Shown here piece after piece: positions 10,682-21,660 of a stretch of 64,000 nucleotides of DNA (position 1 is the stretch's first letter; each line of letters opens with the position of its first letter). The translations under genes and the position numbers were made by a program. Source of the DNA: Mesorhizobium sp. L-2-11 (GTDB taxonomy: Bacteria > Pseudomonadota > Alphaproteobacteria > Rhizobiales > Rhizobiaceae); NCBI RefSeq assembly GCF_016756595.1, contig NZ_AP023257.1:5844001-5908000 (forward strand), read 5' to 3'. The notes below the pieces were generated by a model, which did not search any database, was not told the origin of the DNA, and saw only the letters and a list, made by a program, of their open reading frames with translations.

Positions 10682-11779
10682 TTACTGCCCGGTGACGATC
10701 TTGGTCCAGGTGCGGGTGACGACGCGCTGGGTCTTGGAATCGTAGGGGGCGATGGTGAACAGTTTCGCCAGCGTCGCCTCGTCCGGGTAGATCGCCGGAT
10801 CCTCGAGTATCTCCTTGTCGATGAACTGCTGCGACGCCTTGTTGCCATTTGCGTAGAAGACGTAGTTGCTCGCCTTGGCGATGACTTCCGGCTTCATCAT
10901 GTAGTTCAGGAATTCATGCGCCTCGGCGACATGCGGCGCGTCGGCCGGGATCGCCATCTGGTCGAACCACATTTCGGCGCCTTCCTTCGGCACGGAATAG
11001 GCGATCTCAACGCCCTGGTTTGCTTCCGTCGCACGGTCGCGCGCCTGGAACACGTCGCCCGACCAGCCGACGGCCAGGCAGATGTCGCCATTGGCCAGCG
11101 CGTTGATATATTCCGACGAGTGGAACTTGCGGATGTAAGGCCTGATCTTCAGCATCACTTCTTCGGCCTTGGCGAAATCGTCCAGCGACGTGGTCTCAGG
11201 ATCGATGCCCAGATATTTGAAGGCGTTCGGCAGGATGTCGCTCGGAGAATCGAGAACATAGACGCCGCAATCCTTCAGCTTGGCCAGCTTTTCCGGGTTG
11301 AAGAACACGTCCCAGCTGTCGATCTTGTCGGTGCCGAGCGCTTCCTGCACTTTCTTGACGTTATAGCCGAGGCCGACCGTGCCCCACATGTAGTTGATCG
11401 AATATTCGTTGCCGGGATCGTACTTGGCAGTACGCTCCAAAATCACGTCCCACATGTGGGAAATGTTGGGCAGCTTCGACTTGTCGAGCTTCTGGAACAC
11501 CCCTGCCTGGATCTGGCGTGCGAGGAAATTGGCGGTCGGCACGACAACGTCGTAGCCGCTGCCGCCGGCAAGCAGTTTCGTCTCAAGCAGCTCGTTGGAA
11601 TCGAAGGTGTCGTAGGTGACCTTGATGCCGGTTTCCTTGGTGAAGTCATCGATGATCGAGCTGTCGATGTAATCCGACCAGTTAGAGACATTGACGACGC
11701 GGTCCTGGGCATGTGCGCCGAGGGTGAAAAGCGCCAGAAATGCCGAGGTCGCCGAAAGCCGGAATGCTTTGCGGGTCAT
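10682..11779 (-). CDS. potF: Putrescine-type periplasmic binding protein, PotF-like
   Basis: A 365-residue exported binding protein with a signal peptide ending near GAHAQ (residue 25). The mature start contains VSNWSDYID, a PotF/PotD hallmark, and GYDVVVPTANF. It captures a polyamine in the periplasm for PotGHI. A good AGGAGA precedes the ATG at 11779. It is about 60 percent identical by eye to the orphan PotF-like protein at 42514-43608, so one is a paralogue of the other. Confidence 0.9.
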   Translation of the reverse strand: MTRKAFRLSATSAFLALFTLGAHAQDRVVNVSNWSDYIDSSIIDDFTKETGIKVTYDTFDSNELLETKLLAGGSGYDVVVPTANFLARQIQAGVFQKLDKSKLPNISHMWDVILERTAKYDPGNEYSINYMWGTVGLGYNVKKVQEALGTDKIDSWDVFFNPEKLAKLKDCGVYVLDSPSDILPNAFKYLGIDPETTSLDDFAKAEEVMLKIRPYIRKFHSSEYINALANGDICLAVGWSGDVFQARDRATEANQGVEIAYSVPKEGAEMWFDQMAIPADAPHVAEAHEFLNYMMKPEVIAKASNYVFYANGNKASQQFIDKEILEDPAIYPDEATLAKLFTIAPYDSKTQRVVTRTWTKIVTGQ

Positions 11780-12137
11780 TGAGTCTCTCCTTTGATGAGT
11801 GTTCCATCGCCAGCACGTCGCGGGGCTGCAGGGCTGGGCATTTGCTTCAGATTATTGGGCTTTCCGGGAAGCGACAAGCGCGAACCGCCAACGCCATCGC
11901 GGTTCGATGCGCGGCGGCCGAGCCCGCCTTTCTCATGTCGTGACCGAGGTGGCATTCCAGCGCCGTCAAAGGCTCTCGCCATGGCGCGGGCAGGGATACG
12001 ACGATGCTGTCCGGTCCCGGTCGGGCCGGAGGGGAGACTTGGCAAGATGAGCCTGTCTTGTTGTTGCCGTGTTGACAGCCTGCCCGCGCGGCCGCGCCAT
12101 TGTCAATGGCTCATCTCGCTTTGGCGCGTGCGCTGCA
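11780..12137. other. Upstream region of the pot operon, no gene seen
   Basis: These 358 bases separate potF from the 3' end of the EamA permease gene, both on the minus strand. They must hold the pot promoter. Apart from the potF ribosome site nothing specific could be recognised; the overlapping short reading frames in several frames lack ribosome sites and family features. Confidence 0.4.
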
Positions 12138-13088
12138 TCAATTAGGCGATGGCATACCGGTGACACCCGGCCGCACCGGCCGCGCCTGACGCTTGAATTC
12201 GAGCCCGATATGGACGAGCAGCGCCGTGACCACGACCGTGCCGCCAAGGATGGTGCGTCCCGACGGCACCTCGGAATGGATGAGCCAGACCCAGATCGGG
12301 CCGAGGATCGGCTCGAAAGTGCCGAGCAGTGCTGCGACCGCCGCCGGGACGAGCCGGGCGCCGGTGGCGAAAAAGGCAAGGCCGAGACCGAGATTGACCA
12401 CGCCGAATGCAAACAGGAAGCCCATGTCGCTGCTGGAGACGCCGAATTGCGATGCCTGGGACGCCGCGAATGCGGCGGCAATCATCGTGCCGAGGCAGGT
12501 CGCCGGCGTCATCCGCACATGGGCAAAGCGTCGCGTGATGACGGTGGCGATCGAAAACATCACGGCGATGAGCAGCGCCAGGCCGTCGCCGATGGGCGAC
12601 ACGGCGCCATCGAGCGATTCCGATACCATGATGGCAACGCCGGCAATGACGGCGGCAATCGCCACCCAGGTTGCCAACGCCACCCGTTCGCGAAACAGCA
12701 CCCAGGCAAACAGCGCCGCCAGGAGCGGCACGCCGGCCTGCATCAAAAGGATGTTGGCGACGGTGGTGTAGGCAAGCGCCACGACGAATGAGGTCGATGC
12801 GGTGGCGAAGCAGAACGCCACGGCAAGGCCGGGCAGGCCCATGCCGCGGAACAACTTCACCATGCCGCGCCAGCCGTCGCGCCAGACCATGAAGCAGACC
12901 AGGAAGGCGGCGGCCCAGACCGAGCGCCAGAACACCACGGTCCAGCTGTCGCCGGCGTCGATGAAACGGGCGATGGCGCCGCCAAAACTCCACATCAGCG
13001 CCGACAGGAATATCAACAGGAGCCCGATTCGCTCGTCACGCGGCGAGACAGCGGGGGAGACGGCTATCGCTGATGATGTATCGGTCAT
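12138..13088 (-). CDS. EamA/DMT family membrane transporter
   Basis: A 316-residue inner-membrane protein with about ten hydrophobic segments arranged as two EamA repeats, typical of drug/metabolite exporters. The start at 13088 (MTDTSSAIAV) puts the first helix near residue 20. A longer frame upstream exists but adds 41 residues without hydrophobic or family features. The substrate is unknown. It lies beside the RamB-like regulator on the same strand, 147 bases downstream, and could be transcribed with it. Confidence 0.82.
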   Translation of the reverse strand: MTDTSSAIAVSPAVSPRDERIGLLLIFLSALMWSFGGAIARFIDAGDSWTVVFWRSVWAAAFLVCFMVWRDGWRGMVKLFRGMGLPGLAVAFCFATASTSFVVALAYTTVANILLMQAGVPLLAALFAWVLFRERVALATWVAIAAVIAGVAIMVSESLDGAVSPIGDGLALLIAVMFSIATVITRRFAHVRMTPATCLGTMIAAAFAASQASQFGVSSSDMGFLFAFGVVNLGLGLAFFATGARLVPAAVAALLGTFEPILGPIWVWLIHSEVPSGRTILGGTVVVTALLVHIGLEFKRQARPVRPGVTGMPSPN

Positions 13089-13235
13089 GATTGCGACTGT
13101 CGGCGATTTCGAGGCGAGACGATGCACAGCGGACGACAGAAACGTGCCACATTCGCCTAGCGCAAAGGCAGCGGCGGAGCGTGGTCCACCGGGCGGCGAC
13201 GGTTGTGGCAAAGACGGCGGTCGCCTGCCGGGACC

Positions 13236-14690
13236 TCACTGGAAATCGAACGCGCTTAATCCGGTCACCATTTCGTCGAGGCCGAGCGGACGCGTCACCG
13301 GCGGCTCAGCGCGGGCGAGGCAGCCGATGCGTTCGCACAGCCGGCAGGCCCGGCCAACCGGCGTGGCCGGATTTGTGCCCTGTCCGGCTTTTCCGGCCGC
13401 CGCGGCAGCCGGCCCCGGCAGTGCCGCGCCGTAGACGATCTCGTCACGAAAGCCGATGTCGCAGCCGAGCAGAAGTGCAGTACGGCGCGGGCGCTCCGCA
13501 AACGAGCCTTGCGGCCCTTCGAGCGTGCGGGCGACGCAGAGGAACTCGGCGCCGTCGGGCATTTCCACCGCCTCGACGAAGATCTGGCCGGGCTGGGTAA
13601 AGGCGGCATGCACGGGAAGTTTTGGACAGCCGCCGCCGAAGCGGCTCTGCGGAAAACCCTGGCTGCCAGCCTTGCGGAAGCGGTTGCCGGCATTGTCGAC
13701 CTCGAGCATGAAGAACGGCACGCCCGGCGTGCCCGGCCGCTGCAGCGTGGTCAACCGGTTCGCCGCCTGCTCGAAGGAGACGCCGAAGCGCGAGCGCAGC
13801 ACATCGATGTCGTAACGCGCGCGCGTGGCGGCTGCGTGAAAGGATTGATAGGGCATCATCAGCGCGTGAGCGGCGTAGCGGCCAAGCTCGAAGCGGGCGA
13901 GCCGGCGGGCCTCATCCGTGGTCAGCTTCAGTGCCTGGATCTCGCTTGCCACCGCGACCGTCATGCGGATCAGGCAGGCCTCCATCGCCACCTCGCGCAA
14001 CTGGTCGAACGGCGACAGGCGCTCGGACAGGAACAGACGCTGCGAGTGGCGGTCGTAGCGGCGGCGCCAGTTCGGCATGGTGGCGACCGGCAACACCTTG
14101 ACGACGATGCCGTATTCACGCTTCAGCCAGGCCTTCAGCGCGCCGAGCAGATCGTCGCCGGCATCGAGCACCGAGGTGAATGCCTCGGCCTCCTCTTCCA
14201 GCGCGGCAAAATGGTTCGGACGGCGCTCGAAAATCTCGTGCACCTCGTCGATCGGCAAGCGGGCGCTGGACAGCGCCGTCGCTTTGCCCTCACGCGCCAG
14301 GAGCTCGTTGATGTCGGAAAGGCGCTCGGCCTGCTCGCGATAAGCGCGAAACAGTTTTATCACTGCGGCAGAAGCATTGGGTGCCGCCTCGGCAAGCTCG
14401 ATCAGTTCCTGGTCGCCAGGCAATTCGCCGACCAGCAGCGGATCGGAAAACACTTCCTTCAAGGCGGTGACCGACCCCCTTGCCTCGCCCTGCAATTCAT
14501 GCGGGTCGACCTTGTAGACAGATGCCAGCTTGAGGATCAGCTGAACCGTCAGCGGCCGCTGGTTGCGCTCGATGAGATTGAGGTAGGACGGCGAGATGCC
14601 GAGCCCTTCGGCCATCGCCGTCTGGGTCAGGCCCTTGGCGCTGCGGATGCGGCGGATGCGCGGCCCGGCGAAGATTTTTTGATCGGCCAC
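13236..14690 (-). CDS. RamB/ScfR-type XRE regulator of short-chain carbon metabolism
   Basis: A 484-residue regulator with an N-terminal XRE helix-turn-helix (RIRRIRSAKGLTQTAMAEGL to YLNLIERNQRPL), a central IrrE/DUF955-like region with no clear HExxH, and a C-terminal domain rich in conserved Cys (CRLCERIGC). This is the layout of RamB and related regulators of acetate and propionate use. It is divergent from aceA, which supports that role. A GTG at 14690, with AAGGA 7 bases upstream, begins at the usual family N terminus; a TTG at 14738 is the alternative. Confidence 0.85.
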   Translation of the reverse strand: MADQKIFAGPRIRRIRSAKGLTQTAMAEGLGISPSYLNLIERNQRPLTVQLILKLASVYKVDPHELQGEARGSVTALKEVFSDPLLVGELPGDQELIELAEAAPNASAAVIKLFRAYREQAERLSDINELLAREGKATALSSARLPIDEVHEIFERRPNHFAALEEEAEAFTSVLDAGDDLLGALKAWLKREYGIVVKVLPVATMPNWRRRYDRHSQRLFLSERLSPFDQLREVAMEACLIRMTVAVASEIQALKLTTDEARRLARFELGRYAAHALMMPYQSFHAAATRARYDIDVLRSRFGVSFEQAANRLTTLQRPGTPGVPFFMLEVDNAGNRFRKAGSQGFPQSRFGGGCPKLPVHAAFTQPGQIFVEAVEMPDGAEFLCVARTLEGPQGSFAERPRRTALLLGCDIGFRDEIVYGAALPGPAAAAAGKAGQGTNPATPVGRACRLCERIGCLARAEPPVTRPLGLDEMVTGLSAFDFQ

Positions 14691-14708
14691 TCGGCTGTCC
14701 TTGACAGA

Positions 14709-14860
14709 ATTTACATGACTTCCTCGCGGCGCTGCCAATGCCGGCCTTTTACAATCATGACATATTTACAGCGCCTGACTGTCAAACGCAACACAGGTTT
14801 TCCCTTATTTTCCAGCCAATCCTCTGGTTTTCCTCGCCGATCTCGCGGCAAAATGTAAAT
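14709..14860. promoter_or_regulatory. Divergent control region with four ATTTACA-type motifs
   Basis: Between the RamB-like gene and aceA, the heptamer ATTTACA or TTTTACA occurs at 14709-14715, 14747-14753 and 14764-14770 on the plus strand, and its complement TGTAAAT at 14854-14860. The region is AT-rich for this genome. Repeated copies of one motif in a divergent regulator-target gap suggest operator sites of the RamB-like protein, though the motif is not the corynebacterial RamB consensus as I remember it. Confidence 0.4.
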
Positions 14861-14936
14861 GCTGTCATACCAAAACGGCGCAGAAATTTTCATGAGGCGG
14901 CGTTTCTATCCCAGCAACGATCTGTCGGAGCGACCA

Positions 14937-16226
<1,290 letters not shown>

Positions 16227-16287
16227 CACGAACGCGACAAATAGAGGCAACGCCCCAAAAGGGGGAAAATACGCAAGGAGAAGACCA

Positions 16288-16530
16288 ATGGCATCGATAA
16301 GCCGCGTCAAGGAACGGGCCGAAGAACAGGCCACCACGATGACCGTCGACCAGCAGGCGACCATCCGCATGCTGGCCAACGACCTGCACAGGCTCAACCA
16401 GTCGGTGATGAAGGCGGTCGAGGCCGGTGTGTCGGTGGAACTCGTGCGCTCGGCACGACACCATGGCGGCGACGGCAACTGGGGCGATCTGCTGATCCCG
16501 GTGATCGTCACGCAACGGAGCCTCGGCTGA
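16288..16530 (+). CDS. Small conserved hypothetical protein downstream of aceA
   Basis: An 80-residue, mainly helical, soluble protein beginning MASISRVKERAEEQATTM. A strong AAGGAGA lies 6 bases before the ATG at 16288, so translation is well supported. It has no membrane segment or cysteine. The order aceA-small protein followed by a terminator-like hairpin suggests an operon and perhaps a role with isocitrate lyase, but no function is known to me. Confidence 0.8.
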   Translation: MASISRVKERAEEQATTMTVDQQATIRMLANDLHRLNQSVMKAVEAGVSVELVRSARHHGGDGNWGDLLIPVIVTQRSLG

Positions 16531-16565
16531 CCAAAATCCGACCAGCCCCTGCTGTCGGATCCGGC

Positions 16566-16594
16566 ATCACCTGCGCAGTCCCTGCGCAGGTGAT
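16566..16594 (+). terminator. Strong hairpin ending the aceA operon
   Basis: A perfect 13-bp stem (16566-16578 with 16582-16594, arm ATCACCTGCGCAG) with a 3-base loop lies 35 bases after the small gene. The following bases have only a weak T content, so it may end transcription inefficiently or act as a 3' stabiliser. Confidence 0.6.
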
Positions 16595-16754
16595 TTGCAC
16601 TTGCTCAACCAGTTGGATGCGGGGGCCAGAAAAGAACTTGCTTTAAATTTTAACCTTTCTTGCGTTGTTCTCGATGCCAGCCATTTCAGCTTGACATAGG
16701 CAGCGATCTGACGGCAATTATTTCCTAGGTACAACCCTGCATTGAATCCAACGA

Positions 16755-17222
16755 GTGTCCGCCCAGCTCATGCGCCCCTTGAATCGCACGGTGAATCAGC
16801 TGAGTTTGATGAGCCGGAACGTGGACCCCGAGATGCTCACCAACTTCACCCGCGTGCTCGTCGTCGGAAAATCGCCGGTCAACCGGGTGGTGGTTTCCAA
16901 AATCGTCGAACGGTCCGGGCTCAAACCGATCTCGGAATCGCCCGAAACGGCAGCAACGACGCTGCGCTCGCTGATTCCCGGAGTGATCGTCCTCGATGGC
17001 GGAGCCGACAACAAGGACTGCGACGCGCTGATATCGGGCATCGATGCGCTGCGGCGCATGTCGGGCAGGTCGCGTCCTTCGGTGATCCTGCTCTCGACCA
17101 AAAGCGGCACACCGGAGAGCCTCGGCCTATCGAGCGTCGTCGATGCGGTGGTCGTCAAACCGATCACGACCGAACGGCTGCAGCCGGTGATCGACCACTT
17201 GATCACGCTCGGACGCAGCTAG
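16755..17222 (+). CDS. Degenerate response-regulator receiver protein
   Basis: A stand-alone receiver-like domain without output domain. The phospho-acceptor position is kept (VIVLDGG), as are the Thr/Ser (LLSTK) and Lys-Pro (VVKPI) positions. The acidic pair that binds magnesium is missing: the first strand reads VLVVGKSPVN. It is therefore unlikely to be phosphorylated normally and may work as a binding decoy. GTG at 16755 gives 155 residues; ATG at 16809 (MSRNVDPEM) gives 137 and fits the domain better. Neither has a strong ribosome site. Its partner is unknown. Confidence 0.75.
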   Translation: MSAQLMRPLNRTVNQLSLMSRNVDPEMLTNFTRVLVVGKSPVNRVVVSKIVERSGLKPISESPETAATTLRSLIPGVIVLDGGADNKDCDALISGIDALRRMSGRSRPSVILLSTKSGTPESLGLSSVVDAVVVKPITTERLQPVIDHLITLGRS

Positions 17223-17417
17223 CCGGCATCCGATTTGGCTCCTTGATCGCTTCTTGTGATCGGATCTGGATATCTTATGTCAGTATGTGACCGCCTGACA
17301 GTGAACCCAGTCCGATGTCCTTTTGCAATTGCGACGCATCTGGGATAGCACCTTCGAACAAATCCGCAGGCATGTTCCGACTTCGCGACATGGCTGTCGA
17401 TATTGGCGGATCATGAC

Positions 17418-17861
17418 ATGTCCTCAGAACAGACCATCGCCGCGCTTTGCAGGGAACTCGGACTGCGCATCACCGGTCCGCGCCGCGTCATCATGCGCGT
17501 TCTATCCGAATCCAGCGACCATCCGGATGTGGTGGAACTCCATCGCCGTGTTGTCGCCATCGAGCCGACGATCGCGCTCGCCACTGTCTATCGCACCGTC
17601 AGCCTTTTGCGCGAAAAGGGCATTCTGGAGCGGCACACCTTTGGCGATCGGCGCGCCAGATATGAAACCGTTCCCCGCGAGCATCACGATCATCTCATCA
17701 ACATCGAGACCGGAGATGTCATCGAATTCCAGTCGGCGGAGATCGAGCGGCTCCAGGAGGAAATCGCTCGACAGCACGGATTCACGATCATCAGCCACAG
17801 ACTCGAGATCTACGTGAAGCCGATCCAGAAAGCGCGACGCTCTCGTCAAACCAGAGAATGA
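17418..17861 (+). CDS. Fur-family metal-responsive repressor (Fur/Mur type)
   Basis: A 147-residue regulator with a winged helix (GLRITGPRRVIMRVL, PTIALATVYRTVSLL) and the C-terminal metal-binding motif EHHDHLIN. No CxxC structural zinc site is present, as in many alphaproteobacterial Fur/Mur proteins. It is convergent with the sitABCD operon, so a role as the manganese- or iron-responsive regulator of that importer (Mur) is likely but not proven. ATG at 17418 is preferred over the TTG at 17403, which has no ribosome site. Confidence 0.85.
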   Translation: MSSEQTIAALCRELGLRITGPRRVIMRVLSESSDHPDVVELHRRVVAIEPTIALATVYRTVSLLREKGILERHTFGDRRARYETVPREHHDHLINIETGDVIEFQSAEIERLQEEIARQHGFTIISHRLEIYVKPIQKARRSRQTRE

Positions 17862-17880
17862 CCGCCAGCTGTTCTTTTAT

Positions 17881-17950
17881 GCATGTCGTTATGCCAAAAC
17901 CGCTGCGCACCCCCGGGTCAGGCCCGAGGGCATGCTTTTGGGCGACATGC
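17881..17950. repeat. Palindromic intergenic repeat (GCATGTCG family)
   Basis: Terminal arms GCATGTCG (17881-17888) and CGACATGC (17943-17950) enclose an inner palindrome around cccgggtcaggcccgaggg. It lies between the convergent 3' ends of the Fur gene and sitD. The copy at 26828-26891 is nearly its reverse complement, and 5549-5588 is a shorter relative. Confidence 0.75.
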
Positions 17951-17951
17951 G

Positions 17952-18797
17952 TTAGCCCTCGTCGCCGAGTTCCATTCGGCCGGCTTTGAGCGTGGTGACG
18001 ACGAAGGCTGCGATGAAGGCGGCAGTCAGCATGAGAACGATGGTCGGCGCCGGTGCGCTGTCCATGAAGAAGGACGAATAGACGCCTAGAAACGACGCGG
18101 CGACCGCGATCGCCACCGACAGGATCAGCATGGCGCTGAACTTCCTTGTCAGCAGGAAGGCGATGGCGCCAGGCGCGATCAGCATGGCGATGGCCATGAT
18201 GATGCCGACCGCCTTCAGCGCGCCGACGACGGTGAGCGAGATCAAGCAAAGCAGTCCGTAATGGAGCAGGTTGACCCGAAGACCAACCGCGCGAGCCTGA
18301 GCCGGGTCGAAGGCGTGCAGCAGGAAGTCGCGCCACTTGATGCCGATAATGCCGGCCGTGATCGCAGCGATGAGCCCGGTTTCGACGATGTCGCGCAGGC
18401 CGATGCCCAGAACGTCGCCGAACAATATATGGTCGAGATGCACGTCGGACTGAATTTTTACGTAGAGCACCAGGCCGAAGCCGAACATGCCGGAGAAGAC
18501 GATGCCCATAACCGTGTCCTGCTTGATGCGGCTATTGTCCTTGAGGAAGCCGGTGGCGAGAGCGCAGACCATCCCGGCGGCGAAGGCGCCGATCGAATAG
18601 GGGAATCCGAGGATGTAAGCGATGACCACGCCGGGAAAGACGGCGTGGCTGATGGCGTCGCCCATCAGCGACCAACCCTTGAGAACGAGAAAGCAGGAGA
18701 GCAGCGCCGTCGGCACGGCGACCAGCACCGAAGCAATCAGCGCATTGACCATGAAGCCGAACTGGAAGGGGGCAAGCAGTGTATCGAGGATGCTCAT
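17952..18797 (-). CDS. sitD: Manganese/iron ABC transporter permease, SitD-like
   Basis: A 281-residue ABC-3 family inner-membrane permease with about eight helices. The motifs LKGWSLMGDAISHAVFPGV and APGAIAFLL are typical of the family. It pairs with SitC. Start at 18797, chosen because GGAGG lies 7 bases upstream and the ATGA overlaps the sitC stop; the open frame further upstream has no family features. It is the last gene of the minus-strand sitABCD operon. Confidence 0.88.
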   Translation of the reverse strand: MSILDTLLAPFQFGFMVNALIASVLVAVPTALLSCFLVLKGWSLMGDAISHAVFPGVVIAYILGFPYSIGAFAAGMVCALATGFLKDNSRIKQDTVMGIVFSGMFGFGLVLYVKIQSDVHLDHILFGDVLGIGLRDIVETGLIAAITAGIIGIKWRDFLLHAFDPAQARAVGLRVNLLHYGLLCLISLTVVGALKAVGIIMAIAMLIAPGAIAFLLTRKFSAMLILSVAIAVAASFLGVYSSFFMDSAPAPTIVLMLTAAFIAAFVVTTLKAGRMELGDEG

Positions 18798-19651
18798 CGG
18801 CTGGCCTCCAGGGCCCTCGCCGAGCGGCGGCGGGCTGCCAGCATTCCATGCTTGGGAGCAAAGAAGAAGGCGGCGAGAAAGATCAGCGTCTGCAACACGA
18901 CGATGATGCCGCCGGTGGCGCCGTCGAGGAAATAGCTGGCATAGGCGCCGGTGAAACTCGTCGCCGCGCCGATGGCGACCGCGATGACGAGCAGGCGCGG
19001 AAAGCGGTCCGTCAGAAGATAGGCGGTCGCGCCGGGGGTCACCACCATGCAAATGACCAGGAAGGCGCCCACGGTCTGAAGCGCGGCGACGGTGGAGGCC
19101 GATAGCAGCATGAAGAACATGATCTTGAGCGCGCTGGGGTTGAGCCCGATCGAGCGGGCATGGCTCTCATCGAAGAAGACCACCATCAGATCCTTCCATT
19201 TCACCAGCAGGACGGCGAGCGAGACGAAGCCTATGATGGCAAGCTGAAGCGTGTCTTCCGGAGTGATGGCCAGGATGTTGCCGAGCACGATCGTCTGGAT
19301 ATTCACCGAGGTCGGCGACAGCGACACCATGAACAAGCCGAGGCCGAAGAAGGAGGAGAAGATCAGGCCGATGATGGCGTCTTCCTTCAGCTTGGTGCGC
19401 TGGTTGAGGAAGAGCATCACCGCGGCGGCGAGCCCGCCGGAGAAGAAAGCGCCGATCGAGAAGGGAAGGCCAAGCATATAGGCGCCGGCGACGCCCGGCA
19501 CGATCGAATGCGAGAGCGCGTCACCGATCAGCGACCAGCCTTTCAGCATCAGATAGCAGGACAGGAAGGCGCAGACACCACCGACCAGGGCGGACACCCA
19601 CATGGCGTTGAGCATATATTCGTAGCCGAACGGCTCGAGCAGGACATTCAT
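18794..19651 (-). CDS. sitC: Manganese/iron ABC transporter permease, SitC-like
   Basis: A 285-residue ABC-3 family permease. [20 protein letters not shown] and [11 protein letters not shown] are the family motifs, and [11 protein letters not shown] in the middle is the cytoplasmic loop expected to meet the ATPase. Start overlaps the sitB stop by 4 bases and its own stop overlaps sitD by 4, so the four genes are tightly coupled. Confidence 0.88.
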   Translation of the reverse strand: MNVLLEPFGYEYMLNAMWVSALVGGVCAFLSCYLMLKGWSLIGDALSHSIVPGVAGAYMLGLPFSIGAFFSGGLAAAVMLFLNQRTKLKEDAIIGLIFSSFFGLGLFMVSLSPTSVNIQTIVLGNILAITPEDTLQLAIIGFVSLAVLLVKWKDLMVVFFDESHARSIGLNPSALKIMFFMLLSASTVAALQTVGAFLVICMVVTPGATAYLLTDRFPRLLVIAVAIGAATSFTGAYASYFLDGATGGIIVVLQTLIFLAAFFFAPKHGMLAARRRSARALEASR

Positions 19652-20553
19652 TCGTCCGGTTCCCGCATCTTGTGCTGCATGGCTCCGTTCTCTCCGTAGA
19701 AGACCAGTGGCCGCTCGTCATCGGTGATGACGGCAAGGCGGCGCCTGTCGTCGTCCTCATGCAGCCCGGCGCCGCCCAGCACGAAATGACGCAAGACGCC
19801 ACCGAAAGCCTTTTCCAGGTTCGCCTGCGTGAAGGTCTGGCCAGTCGGCCCGTAGGCAAGGACCGTGTTCCGGAGCAGCACGGCACGGTCGCAGAACTCC
19901 GGCACGCTACCCAGATTATGCGTCGAGACCAGCATCACCCGGCCTTCGTCCCGGAGCGCGCGCAGCAGTTCGACGATAGCGTCCTCGGTCCTGACATCGA
20001 CGCCGGTAAAGGGCTCGTCGAGCAGGATGACGCGCCCGTCCTGCGCCAGCGCCCGAGCGAGAAAGACGCGCTTCTTCTGCCCGCCAGAAAGCTCGCCGAT
20101 CTGGCGCTTGCGGAAATCGCTCATGCCGACACGCGCAAGCGCTGATGTAACCGCCTCGCGATCAGCCGCCTTCGGCAGGCGCATCATGCCCATATGGCCG
20201 TAACGCCCCATCATGACGACGTCCTCGACCAGTACCGGAAAGTCCCAGTCGACCTCTTCGGCCTGCGGCACATAGGCGACGATGTTCTTCCTCAGCGCGG
20301 CCGCGGCCGGCTGTCCGAGAACAAGAATCTCTCCCTTTGCCAGCCGCACGAAGCCCATGATAGCTTTGAACAGCGTCGACTTGCCCGAGCCGTTGACACC
20401 GACAAGTGCGGTGATCGTGCCTGCCGGAATTTCAAAGCTCGCATCGCGCAACGCCGTGAGGCCGTTGCGGTAGGTGACGGTAGCGCCGCGAATGGCGAGA
20501 CCGCCTCCCGCATCCTCCGACGCGGCGGCAAGAGGCGGAACGGCTGCGTTCAT
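19648..20553 (-). CDS. sitB: Manganese/iron ABC transporter ATPase, SitB-like
   Basis: A 301-residue ATPase. Walker A is GVNGSGKST near residue 52, the signature is [14 protein letters not shown], Walker B is [12 protein letters not shown] and the switch His is in STHNLGS. A C-terminal extension of about 50 residues after the core is common in SitB/ZnuC relatives. Its start overlaps the sitA stop by 4 bases. Confidence 0.92.
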   Translation of the reverse strand: MNAAVPPLAAASEDAGGGLAIRGATVTYRNGLTALRDASFEIPAGTITALVGVNGSGKSTLFKAIMGFVRLAKGEILVLGQPAAAALRKNIVAYVPQAEEVDWDFPVLVEDVVMMGRYGHMGMMRLPKAADREAVTSALARVGMSDFRKRQIGELSGGQKKRVFLARALAQDGRVILLDEPFTGVDVRTEDAIVELLRALRDEGRVMLVSTHNLGSVPEFCDRAVLLRNTVLAYGPTGQTFTQANLEKAFGGVLRHFVLGGAGLHEDDDRRRLAVITDDERPLVFYGENGAMQHKMREPDE

Positions 20554-21470
20554 TGCGACAGCCCTGCGGCGAGGCCTTTCTGAATCGTATCCGATGTCAC
20601 ACGCAGCAGGTCGATATAGGTCGGCACCGGGCCGTCCGCCTCGCTGAGGGAATCGACGTAGAGCACGCCGCCGTAATGCACTCCGGTCTCACGCGCGACC
20701 TGCCGGGCCGGCTTGTCCGACACGGTGCTTTCGCTGAAGACGGCGACGATCTTGTTTTCCCTGACGGCGTCGATCACCTTGCGAACCTGCTGCGGGGTGC
20801 CTTGCTGGTCAGCGTTGATCGGCCACAAATAAAGCTCCTTCAGCGCGAAATCGCGTGCGAGGTAGGAGAAAGCGCCCTCGCTCGACACCAGCCAGCGCCT
20901 GTCCTGCGGGATCGAGGCAAGCTTATCGCGGATCGGCGCGACGGCCGCCTCTATCTTTGCCTTGTAGGCTTCTGCATTGGCCTTGTAGGTCTCGGCATTC
21001 GCCGGATCGTGCTCGACGAAGGCGTCGCGGATGTTGTCGACGTAGATCAGCGCGTTTGTCGGCGACATCCAGGCGTGCGGATTCGGTTTGCCGGTATAAG
21101 GTCCCTCGGCGATGCTCATCGGTTGGACACCCTCGGAGACGATGGCGCCGGGCACGTCGCTGAGGTTCTGGAAGAACTTTTCGAACCAGAGTTCGAGGTT
21201 GAGCCCGTTCCACAGAATGAGCTTTGCGCCCTGCGCCCGCTGAATGTCGCCCGGCGTCGGCGCGTAATTGTGGATCTCCGCCCCCGGCTTGGTGATCGAT
21301 TCCACGATCGCTGCGTCGCCCGCCACGTTCTTCGCCATGTCGGCGATGACGGTGAAGGTCGTCACGGCCTTGAATTTTTCCTGCGCTTTCGCTGGGCTTG
21401 AAGCCAACGCCGCAGCGAAAACCGCAGCCATCAACCCGACGACAACCCGTCGCCCGTATCTCTCGATCAT
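20550..21470 (-). CDS. sitA: Manganese/iron periplasmic binding protein, SitA-like
   Basis: A 306-residue exported cluster A-I binding protein with a signal peptide ending near PAKAQ. Metal ligands expected for this family are seen as His in AEIHNYAP, His in NPHAWMSP, Glu in SSEGAFSYL and the acidic residue in FSESTVSD. There is no His-rich loop, which argues against a zinc ZnuA protein. GGAGA lies 6 bases before the ATG at 21470. It is the first gene of sitABCD. Confidence 0.9.
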   Translation of the reverse strand: MIERYGRRVVVGLMAAVFAAALASSPAKAQEKFKAVTTFTVIADMAKNVAGDAAIVESITKPGAEIHNYAPTPGDIQRAQGAKLILWNGLNLELWFEKFFQNLSDVPGAIVSEGVQPMSIAEGPYTGKPNPHAWMSPTNALIYVDNIRDAFVEHDPANAETYKANAEAYKAKIEAAVAPIRDKLASIPQDRRWLVSSEGAFSYLARDFALKELYLWPINADQQGTPQQVRKVIDAVRENKIVAVFSESTVSDKPARQVARETGVHYGGVLYVDSLSEADGPVPTYIDLLRVTSDTIQKGLAAGLSQ

Positions 21471-21538
21471 CAAAATCTCCTGTCGCGATTTACTCGCATG
21501 CCGCGCGGCTGCTGTGACGCCGCGCTTGTCGCATATTC

Positions 21539-21560
21539 TGCAATTGCGACTGATTTGCAA
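21539..21560 (-). promoter_or_regulatory. Candidate Mur/Fur-type operator upstream of sitA
   Basis: About 70 bases before sitA the sequence TGCAATTGC (21539-21547) is followed after 6 bases by TTTGCAA (21554-21560). TGCAA-type inverted elements upstream of sitA are the known Mur-responsive arrangement in rhizobia. The match is by eye; the exact consensus was not aligned. Confidence 0.4.
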
Positions 21561-21660
21561 GTAGAAAACGATTTTACAGCGTGGATTGTACAAGAGCCGC
21601 GCGATGGAGGGGCCGCGACGGAGGGGGCCGCGCAGGCCGGTTCGACGCCGAGATACGCGA

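Noticed and set aside
17418..17861. Zur (zinc) regulator
   Set aside because: The neighbouring importer has SitA rather than ZnuA features (no His-rich loop), and the protein lacks CxxC motifs; a Fur/Mur role fits better.
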